Below are positions 57,893 to 64,000 of a DNA stretch of 64,000 nt, one piece after another. This DNA comes from Bog-473 sp963742035 (lineage in GTDB: Bacteria > Actinomycetota > Acidimicrobiia > Acidimicrobiales > RAAP-2). The notes under the pieces were generated by a model. That model did no database searches. It was given only the letters and a program-made list of their open reading frames with translations, and had not been told where the DNA came from. The stretch's first letter is position 1, and every line of letters starts with the position of its first letter. The stretch is from assembly GCA_963742035.1 (NCBI GenBank), contig CAVUKH010000007.1, positions 62,001-126,000 of the forward strand, read 5' to 3'. The position numbers and the translations under genes were made by a program.

Positions 57893-59602
57893 ATGCACGA
57901 CCTGATCATCCGCGGCGGCACCATTGTCGACGGATCGGGACAGCCGGCCCGGACGGGTGACGTCGCCATTGACGGCAGCGTCGTCAGCGCGGTGGGCGAG
58001 GTCGACGGGCCGGCCCGGCGCGTCATTGACGCCGAGGGCCTGCTCGTGACGCCGGGTTGGGTCGACATCCACACCCACTACGACGGTCAGGCCACCTGGG
58101 ATCCCGAGGTCTCCCCGTCGGGCTGGCACGGAGTGACGACGGTCGTCATGGGCAATTGCGGCGTCGGCTTCGCCCCGGCCCGTGCGTCCGACCGCGCCTG
58201 GCTGATCCAACTGATGGAAGGCGTCGAGGACATCCCCGGCACGGCGCTGGCCGAGGGCATGAACTGGAACTGGGAGACGTTCGGCGAGTACCTCGACGAG
58301 ATCGAGCGCACGGACCGCGTGCTCGATGTGGCGTCGCTCGTCCCGCACGGCGCCCTGCGCGCCTACGTGCTCGGTGAGGGCCGGGCCAACGACACGGCCG
58401 ACGGCGAGGAGATCGCCGAAATGGCGGCGCTCGTGCGCGAGGCCGTCCAGGCCGGCGCGATCGGTGCGTCGACGACCCGGACTATGCTGCACCGGGCCAA
58501 GGACGGCGAGTTGGCGGCGGGCACGACCGCGCCGGCCGACGAGCTCATCGCCATCGGCGAGGCCCTCGGGAAGGCGGGGCATCGGGTCTTCTCGGTGGCC
58601 AGTGACATGCGGGATCTCGACGGCGAGTTCGCCTGGATGTCGGAGATCTCCCTCCGGGCCGGCGTGCCGGTCACCTATCAGGTGCTGCAGGCCGACTTCG
58701 CGCCCCACCTGTGGCGCGAATGGATCGATCGCGGCGTGGCGGCCAACCGGCGTGGGGCATGGCTGGTCCCACAGGTCGCCGGGAAGCCGACATCGCTGAT
58801 GGTGGGCTTCCAGTCGGTGACCCACCCGTTCGCCCATCACCGGGCGTACCAGGAGATCGCCCACCTGCCGTTGGCCGAACGCGTCGTACGCCTGCGCAAG
58901 CCCGAGGTACGCGCCGCCATTCTGGCGGAAGAGCCGCGCCCGGGTGGCTTCGTGGAGTTGCTGCGCGCGAACCTGCACAAGCTGTTCCCGCTGGGCGACC
59001 CGCCCGACTACGAGCCGGCGCCCGAGCGCAGCGTGACTGCGCTCGCCGCGGCGCAGGGCCGGACCACCGACGAGGTCCTCTACGACCTCATGCTCGGACG
59101 CGATGGGAAAGAGCTCCTCTACCTCCCACTGCTCGACTATGCCGCCTGCAACCTCGACGCCGTGCGCGAGATGCTCGTCCACCCCGCCACGGTCCTCGGC
59201 CTGGGCGACGGCGGCGCGCACTGTGGCGTGCTGTGTGACGCCAGCCTGCCGACGTTCATGCTGGCCCACTGGGCCCGCGATCGCACCAGGGGCGAGCAGT
59301 TGCCGATGGAGACGGTGGTGCACCTGCAGACCCGCCGGACGGCTGAGCTCTACGGGTTCCGCGACCGGGGTCTCCTGGCGCCGGGCCACCTGGCGGACGT
59401 GAACATCATCGACCACGACGCGCTCGCCCTCGAGGCCCCAGAGATGGTCTACGACCTGCCGGCGTCGGGCAAGCGGCTCGTGCAACGCGCCCGGGGCTAC
59501 GTGGCGACCGTCAAGTCGGGCACGGTCGTGCGGGAGCACGACGAGGCGACGGGGGAGCGACCGGGCCGCCTGCTGCGGGGGCCGCAGCCCCAACCGGCCT
59601 GA
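57893..59602 (+). CDS. Amidohydrolase, N-acyl-D-amino-acid deacylase-like
   Basis: A 569-residue metal-dependent amidohydrolase. The N-terminal beta-sandwich starts HDLIIRGGTIVDGSGQPARTGDVAI. The metal site HTHYDGQATWD (about 62-72) and GNCGVGFAPARASDR follow. AILPLGDGGAH-like residues appear as LGLGDGGAHCGVL near 438-450, and the C-terminal strands return to the sandwich (GLLAPGHLADVNIIDHD). It fits enzymes that hydrolyse N-acyl amino acids or cyclic amides; the exact substrate is open. It shares its N-terminal pattern with the partial gene at 63884, a second copy of this type. ATG 57893 has GGGGGAGGAGCGCC upstream. Confidence 0.85.
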   Translation: MHDLIIRGGTIVDGSGQPARTGDVAIDGSVVSAVGEVDGPARRVIDAEGLLVTPGWVDIHTHYDGQATWDPEVSPSGWHGVTTVVMGNCGVGFAPARASDRAWLIQLMEGVEDIPGTALAEGMNWNWETFGEYLDEIERTDRVLDVASLVPHGALRAYVLGEGRANDTADGEEIAEMAALVREAVQAGAIGASTTRTMLHRAKDGELAAGTTAPADELIAIGEALGKAGHRVFSVASDMRDLDGEFAWMSEISLRAGVPVTYQVLQADFAPHLWREWIDRGVAANRRGAWLVPQVAGKPTSLMVGFQSVTHPFAHHRAYQEIAHLPLAERVVRLRKPEVRAAILAEEPRPGGFVELLRANLHKLFPLGDPPDYEPAPERSVTALAAAQGRTTDEVLYDLMLGRDGKELLYLPLLDYAACNLDAVREMLVHPATVLGLGDGGAHCGVLCDASLPTFMLAHWARDRTRGEQLPMETVVHLQTRRTAELYGFRDRGLLAPGHLADVNIIDHDALALEAPEMVYDLPASGKRLVQRARGYVATVKSGTVVREHDEATGERPGRLLRGPQPQPA

Positions 59603-59628
59603 GACTCCGGCTGCCCGTCCCGCCCGGC

Positions 59629-61116
59629 TCAGCCTCGTGCGGCGCCCAGCGCCTCCTCGAAGCCGCTGACGCGTAGTGCCGTGATGCGTGACCCGTCCGT
59701 CTCGAAGACGTCGTGCACGGCGTTCTGCGCCCCGCCGATGTGGACGTCGATGTCGACGTGGATCTGCGTCCCCGCGAAGGTCGGCGTTCCCGGGACGGGC
59801 CGGAAGTCCGCGAACGTGAAGGTCTTGGACGCGTAGTAGCTGCAAATGGCGTCGAGACCCTCCAAGCGGATGGCGCCGCTCTCGAAGACGGCGTCCGGTG
59901 TGAAGAGCGCGCGCACGAGGTCGATCTCCTGTGCGGTCACGGCGGTGAAGTAGTCGTCGAGGAGTCCGGGCAGCCCGGTGCGTCGCGAAGGAAGCCGGTA
60001 GAGCCGACGCGCGTTGAGCCCGAGGACGTGTACCTGCGCGGCGGTGGTGCAGGGGGCGATGGTGGCACGGATCGCCTCGACTGCCCCGGGAAAGACGGCG
60101 TCATGGTGCGGGTAGTCGCTGCCCCAGACGATGCGGTCCTGCCCGACGAAGGGCACCAGGGCCGGCAGTGTGCGCTCGTCGACCTCGAAACTGATGGCGC
60201 ACTGCCGGGCGAAGTACTCAGAGGGGCGCTCCACCATGTCGGGGCAGAAGCGGCCGAAGGAGCCGGCCTGATCGTCCAGGCGCTCGAGCCAGAAGGGGGC
60301 CCAGCCTCCGGATGACTCCAAGAAGAGGAGGCGCAGGGCCGGGTGCCGTTCGAGCGTCCCGAAGGCGATGAGCTGGGCACAGGCGAGCATCGCCTCGAAC
60401 GAATGCGACACGGCATGGAGCACCAGGGGATTGAAGGGGCGGTCCGAGCCGAGCGTGGGCACAATCACCGAGCTGCCCTCGTGGATGCCGATGGGCACCT
60501 CGAGCCCCTCCGCCGCCTCCCACACCACGTCGTAGGCGCGGTCGGCCAGTGAGCGGCCCAGGCAGGGGTTGGGTCGGACGAACCCGGCGACGAGGCCCAG
60601 CTCGTTGACGGCGCGGCGGAGCTCGCGTGCCGCCGCCTCCGGGTTCTGCAGCGGCAGCATGGCCGCCCCGAACAGCCGGCGTGGATCGGCGGCACAGTAT
60701 TCCGCCAGCCAGTCGTTGTACGCGACAGCGAGGGCGACCGCCGCGGCCTGATCCTCCACCACGGAGAAATACAGCCCGATGGTGGGGTACAGCACGGCCT
60801 GGTCGATGCCCTCGCCGTCCATGTCGTGCAGGCGGGCGACCGGGTCCGACCCGCCTGGTTGGGCGTCGGCCAGCGGGCGGAAGGACGCGGAGTCGTCGAA
60901 CGTGGAACCCGGACGAGCGAGGGTCCCGAGCGGTACCGCCAGGACTTCGGTGTCGCCGATCACGACATGCTCGTAGCCCCGGTTGTCGGCGCTGATCCGC
61001 GGTCGGAACCGGTCCGGCAGGGTGGCCCAGGCTGACTGGGGCTCGACGACGTGACCGTCGGCGTCGACGACGGGGCCGGCGTGTGGCGGGAGCGGCGTGT
61101 CCCCGCAAACGGTCAC
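59629..61116 (-). CDS. Amidohydrolase-2 fused to a SnoaL-like domain
   Basis: A 495-residue protein. Residues about 15-370 are an amidohydrolase-2/ACMSD-type barrel (VVDADGHVVEP metal site, DMDGEGIDQAVLYP, IGIHEGSS, WGSDYPHHDAVFPG). A short linker (RLPSRRTGLPG) leads into residues about 385-495, a SnoaL/NTF2-like domain (LLDDYFTAVTAQEIDLVRAL, FTPDAVFESGAI). I do not know this domain order as a standard family. The GTG at 61116 overlaps the stop of the upstream amidohydrolase (GTGA), so the frameshift in that gene may reduce its translation. The SnoaL part could bind or isomerise a product of the barrel. Confidence 0.8.
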   Translation of the reverse strand: MTVCGDTPLPPHAGPVVDADGHVVEPQSAWATLPDRFRPRISADNRGYEHVVIGDTEVLAVPLGTLARPGSTFDDSASFRPLADAQPGGSDPVARLHDMDGEGIDQAVLYPTIGLYFSVVEDQAAAVALAVAYNDWLAEYCAADPRRLFGAAMLPLQNPEAAARELRRAVNELGLVAGFVRPNPCLGRSLADRAYDVVWEAAEGLEVPIGIHEGSSVIVPTLGSDRPFNPLVLHAVSHSFEAMLACAQLIAFGTLERHPALRLLFLESSGGWAPFWLERLDDQAGSFGRFCPDMVERPSEYFARQCAISFEVDERTLPALVPFVGQDRIVWGSDYPHHDAVFPGAVEAIRATIAPCTTAAQVHVLGLNARRLYRLPSRRTGLPGLLDDYFTAVTAQEIDLVRALFTPDAVFESGAIRLEGLDAICSYYASKTFTFADFRPVPGTPTFAGTQIHVDIDVHIGGAQNAVHDVFETDGSRITALRVSGFEEALGAARG

Positions 61117-62346
61117 GACGTGAGAACGCGCCAGTCGTCGACCAAAGGGAGCCGGTGGCGGAAGAGGCGGCTTGCGTTGCCGCCCGCCACGGCCCGCAGC
61201 TCGTCGTCGGGCAGCGTGCCCCAGGTCGCGGCCAGCACGGTTTGCGTATCGGGCCATGACGAGTCGGCATGGGGGTAGTCGCTCTCGACCATGATGTGGC
61301 CGAGGCCGATCACGTGGCGCTGCGCCACCGCAGACGGGTCGTCAATTCGAGCAGAACCAGAAGTTGCGTCGGAGCACCTCGCTCGGGAGGAGGTCCGAGG
61401 GCCAGGCGGTGCTTTCGCTGCCCGACGCCGAGTGCCCCAGGACGTAGTCGGCCCGGTCCATGAGCATCGGGACCCAGCCGATGCCGCCCTCCGACAGTGC
61501 CACCTGCAGGCCGGGGAAACGTAGGGGGACGCCGGACCACAGCCATTCACCGGCAGCGAGGAGCGCGTTGACCGGGAACACGGTGGGCAACAGCTCGAAC
61601 GGCGGATCCGGCGAGGGCAATGGGGCCCAGGACGACGCACCCGTGTGCAGGCAGACGACAGTCGCCGTCTCCTCGCACGCGGCGAGGAAAGGGTCCCAGG
61701 CGCCGGTGAAGAGTGAGGGAAATCCCAACTGGGCCGGGAACTCCGGGAAGCTGACCGCCTTGAAGCCACGGGCCGCATTGACCCGGACTTCGGCGGCGGC
61801 CACCGCCACGTCGGCCAGCCATGGCAGCTGCAACGGGATGATGCGGTCGGGGTACGTCCCCGCCCACACCTCCAGGTGCCAGTCGTTGAAAGCGCGGAGG
61901 CAGGCGAGGCCCAGGTCCTTGTCCGTCGCCCCCGAGTAGACCGCGCCGCAGAATCCCGACACGAGCGACGGAAAGCACAGCGAGGCCCAGATGCCGGCGC
62001 GGTCCATGTCCAGTACGCGGGCGTCGATGTCGTAGCAGCCCGGTCGCATTTCGTCGAAGCGGGCCGGTTCCATGCTCCACTCCGCCCGCGGCCGGCCGAC
62101 GACGGCATTGAGCCCGACATTGGGATAGTGCCGCCCCTCGAAGATCCAGCTCTGCGACCCGTCGTCCTGCTCGACGACGCGCGGGGCCTCGGATGCGAGC
62201 GCGGCGGGCAGGCGATGCTCGAAGAGGTCCGGAGGCTCAATCAGGTGGTCGTCGACCGAGATCACCGGCATCCGGATCGGCCGGGGCTCGGGGTCGGGCA
62301 GCAGGGTGGCCCTGGCCGCGGCGGATCCTGTCTCGACGGTTCCCAC
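61113..62346 (-). pseudogene. Amidohydrolase-2-type hydrolase interrupted by a one-base frameshift
   Basis: From the GTG at 62346 the frame encodes a normal amidohydrolase-2 (MPVISVDDHLIEPPDLF, CLHTGASSW, LSEGGIGWVPMLMDRADYVL) but stops at about 61344 after RRNFWFCSN. In the next frame the protein continues as IDDPSAVAQRHVIGLGHIMV and ESDYPHADSSWP, ending at 61113. The paralogue at 20811-22103 reads straight through this point (TCFIDDAFGVQ...ECDYPHSDSTWP). Total length 1234 nt is one more than a multiple of three, consistent with one extra base in the AATT at 61344-61347. It may be a true mutation or a sequencing error. TAGTGT 9 nt before the start suggests a leaderless mRNA under operator H. 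Confidence 0.8.
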
Positions 62347-62352
62347 CGGAGG

Positions 62353-62368
62353 ATGACACTATCGTCAG
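62353..62368. promoter_or_regulatory. Operator H, ATGAC-N6-GTCAG
   Basis: Arms ATGAC and GTCAG with spacer ACTATC lie 7 nt from the amidohydrolase start and 25 nt from the aldehyde dehydrogenase start. TATCGT (62360-62365) and, on the other strand, TAGTGT are -10-like boxes inside it. Confidence 0.55.
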
Positions 62369-62393
62369 CAAAGCAGTCCGGCCTGGGGGGTGC

Positions 62394-63887
62394 ATGACCA
62401 CACAGATCGATGACGTCATCACCGGCGTGGGCCTGCTGATCGACGGCGAGGTGGTCCCGGGCGGGGCCGGCACCTATGCCGTCACCAACCCCGCCCGCCC
62501 GGCGGAGGTCGTGCTCCATGCCCCTTCCACCACCCCGGCCCAGCTCGACCTGGCCGTGGCCGCGGCCCGACGCTCCCAGCGCGCCTGGGCCGCCCTTGAC
62601 CCCGAGGAGAGGGCGGCCCACGTGGTGGCCGCCGCCCAGGCGGGCGTCGCGGCCGTCGAACGACGCGACCTGGCCCGCCTCCTGACCCGCGAGCACGGGA
62701 AGACGCACCTCGAATCGGTCTTCGACACCACCACCATCGGCGGTATGGCGGCGGCCTTCGCTCCGCTCGTAGCCGAGGCGCTCGCCCCGCTCGAACGCAG
62801 TGACGGCACCACCCGGATTGAGTGGGTCCCGCACGGTGTCGTGGCGGCCATCCTCCCCTTCAACTGGCCGGTGTCGGTCATGGGTAACAAGGTGCTGCCG
62901 GCATTGCTGGCCGGCGACACCGTGGTCGTCAAAGCGCCGCCCACCTGTCCGGGCACCGTGCTCCTCGTCGCGACCGCCATGGCCGAGGTACTGCCGCCCG
63001 GGGTTCTCAACGTGGTCAACGGCCCCGACGCCGCCCTCGGCGCCGCCCTCGCCGGGCATCCCGACGTCGACATGGTGTCCTTCACCGGTGGCGTGGCTAC
63101 CGGCCAGGCCGTCATGGCCGGCGCAGCCGCCACGACCCGGCCGGTCGTTCTGGAGCTCGGAGGCAATGACGCCGCCATCCTCGCTCCCGACGTGACCGCC
63201 GGGGCGGCGCTGGCCGATCGCATCGTCGAGGCGGCCTTCGTCACCAGCGGGCAGGTCTGCATGGCGATCAAACGGCTCTACGTCCACCGGGATCGGTTGG
63301 ACGAGACGGTGGACGCGCTGGCGGGCCGGCTGGCCACCGAGATGGTGGGCGACGGGCTGGCCGACGGCGTGACCATGGGCCCGGTCCACACGGCGGCCGC
63401 ACGGGACCGGGTGGAGGCGCTGGTCTCCGAGGCGGCCGCGGCGGGAGCCGTGCTGGTGCGGCCGGGCCGGATGCGTCGAGAGGACGAAGGATCCGGGGGC
63501 TACTTCGTCTCTCCCGCGCTGGTTGTCGCACCGCAGGGCGACTGTGGCCTCGTGCGGGAGGAGCAATTCGCTCCCGCCCTGCCCGTCATTCCCTATGACG
63601 ACATCGAAGAGGCACTCGAAGCCGCCAACGACACGACGTTCGGCCTGTGTGCGTCGGTGTGGAGCAACGACGACACGCTGGCCGCGGCTGTGGCGGCGCG
63701 GTTGTCGGCCGGGACCGTCTTCGTCAACGCCCACGGCCTGTCGGCCATCGACATGTACGCACCGATGGGAGGCTGGAAACAGTCGGGGTTCGGGGTGGAA
63801 TTGGGCACCGAGGGCATGCAGGCCTTCGCCCGGCAACGCGTGCGTGTGATCCGGCCGGGCCCGGCGAAACAGGGAGAGCCAACGTGA
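62394..63887 (+). CDS. Aldehyde dehydrogenase
   Basis: A 497-residue NAD(P)-dependent aldehyde dehydrogenase. Asn157 (PFNWP), Lys180 (VVKAPP), Glu254 (LELGGND) and nucleophile Cys289 (TSGQVCMAIKR) are all present, as are the C-terminal PMGGWKQSGFGVELGTEG residues. It would oxidise an aldehyde to the acid, feeding CoA activation. ATG 62394 follows a GGGGGG run. It is divergent from the frameshifted amidohydrolase across operator H and overlaps the next amidohydrolase by GTGA. Confidence 0.92.
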   Translation: MTTQIDDVITGVGLLIDGEVVPGGAGTYAVTNPARPAEVVLHAPSTTPAQLDLAVAAARRSQRAWAALDPEERAAHVVAAAQAGVAAVERRDLARLLTREHGKTHLESVFDTTTIGGMAAAFAPLVAEALAPLERSDGTTRIEWVPHGVVAAILPFNWPVSVMGNKVLPALLAGDTVVVKAPPTCPGTVLLVATAMAEVLPPGVLNVVNGPDAALGAALAGHPDVDMVSFTGGVATGQAVMAGAAATTRPVVLELGGNDAAILAPDVTAGAALADRIVEAAFVTSGQVCMAIKRLYVHRDRLDETVDALAGRLATEMVGDGLADGVTMGPVHTAAARDRVEALVSEAAAAGAVLVRPGRMRREDEGSGGYFVSPALVVAPQGDCGLVREEQFAPALPVIPYDDIEEALEAANDTTFGLCASVWSNDDTLAAAVAARLSAGTVFVNAHGLSAIDMYAPMGGWKQSGFGVELGTEGMQAFARQRVRVIRPGPAKQGEPT

Positions 63888-64000
63888 CGGTGGCACTCCG
63901 GGGGGGAACTGTCGTCGACGGCACGGGATCGCCGCCGGTCCCGGCCGATGTGCTCATTGAGGGCGAGCGGATCACCGCCGTCGGACCGGACGTGGACTGC
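63884..64000 (+). CDS. Amidohydrolase (N-acyl-D-amino-acid deacylase-like), N-terminus only
   Basis: The first 39 codons of a gene cut by the window end. The translation begins MTVALRGGTVVDGTGSPPVP and continues ADVLIEGERITAVGPD, the N-terminal sandwich of amidohydrolases like the one at 57893 (IIRGGTIVDGSGQPA). GTG at 63884 overlaps the aldehyde dehydrogenase stop, with AGGGAGAGCC upstream, so both genes share a transcript under operator H. Confidence 0.75.
   Translation, partial: MTVALRGGTVVDGTGSPPVPADVLIEGERITAVGPDVDC

Noticed and set aside
56087..59845. Very long minus-strand open frame (about 1250 codons) upstream of the HAD hydrolase
   Set aside because: It is antisense to the LLM and amidohydrolase genes, kept open by high GC at codon third positions; only the last 204 codons show a known fold.
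2536..62368. Assigning the CTGAC-N6-GTCAG sites to KstR or KstR2 because of the sterol-like gene content
   Set aside because: The half-sites differ from the KstR (AAC...GTT) and KstR2 (CAAG...CTTG) patterns I know, so the regulator is left unnamed.
1..64000. tRNA, rRNA, riboswitch or phage genes
   Set aside because: No cloverleaf, rRNA-like or known riboswitch consensus was recognised by eye; a covariance-model scan would be needed to exclude small RNAs.

Overview
The window is high-GC, gene-dense DNA with many GTG starts and many 4-nt ATGA/GTGA start/stop overlaps. Several genes are typical of actinobacteria: a DUF3817-type membrane protein, a deazaflavin (F420)-type oxidoreductase, a luciferase-like monooxygenase, an Ltp2/DUF35 pair and a two-domain acyl-CoA dehydrogenase. 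A secreted protein with GYW...DGGIF..FG.A.FYGS repeats recalls Acidimicrobiia. An uncultured Acidimicrobiia-like chromosome is my best guess; no rRNA or tRNA gene was seen to confirm it.

Layout. 1-1.2 kb: a frameshifted secreted repeat protein and two short direct repeats resembling an insertion-sequence end. 1.2-7.5 kb: cupin/2-hydroxyacid dehydrogenase divergent from an AllA-like lyase, TesB thioesterase and SDR; then a TetR regulator divergent from a fused CoA-transferase. 7.6-12.6 kb: a branched-chain-type ABC transporter with a fused LivH-LivM permease. 12.6-22.1 kb: thiolases, enoyl-CoA hydratases, membrane proteins, rlmN and an amidohydrolase. 22.3-24.1 kb: active ClpP divergent from an XRE regulator and a ClpP-like protein that has lost its whole catalytic triad. 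24.1-32.8 kb: CMD-like protein, SDR, F420-type protein, DUF429 protein, thiolase-like protein, two acyl-CoA dehydrogenases, FadD and a cyclic-nucleotide-binding protein. 32.8-39.7 kb: TetR, P450, 3Fe-4S ferredoxin, fused acyl-CoA dehydrogenase, CMD-like protein and another acyl-CoA dehydrogenase. 40.1-41.6 kb: secreted CAP/repeat protein. 41.7-50.6 kb: CaiB-type CoA-transferase, enoyl-CoA hydratase, three acyl-CoA dehydrogenases, FadD and a DMT-type transporter. 50.6-64 kb: alpha/beta hydrolase, a GMC dehydrogenase with its small subunit, the Ltp2/DUF35 pair, HAD hydrolase, LLM oxidoreductase, several amidohydrolases (one frameshifted) and an aldehyde dehydrogenase.

How it fits together. Most genes suit stepwise beta-oxidation of CoA-activated, probably branched, alicyclic or sterol/terpenoid-like compounds: uptake (ABC), oxidation (P450/ferredoxin, GMC, aldehyde dehydrogenase), CoA activation (FadD, CoA-transferases), dehydrogenation, hydration, thiolysis or retro-aldol cleavage, and ring or amide hydrolysis. 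The substrate cannot be read from sequence.

Most striking is a shared operator. Eight near-perfect inverted repeats of the form (C/G/A)TGAC-N6-GTCA(G/C), always with a 6-base spacer, lie in gene-start regions of the catabolic clusters, often overlapping a TAnnnT -10 box. One sits between the TetR gene at 4879-5664 and the CoA-transferase, making that TetR the leading candidate regulator of an apparently undescribed local regulon. Many genes also look leaderless, with a TAnnnT box 5-9 nt before the start codon.
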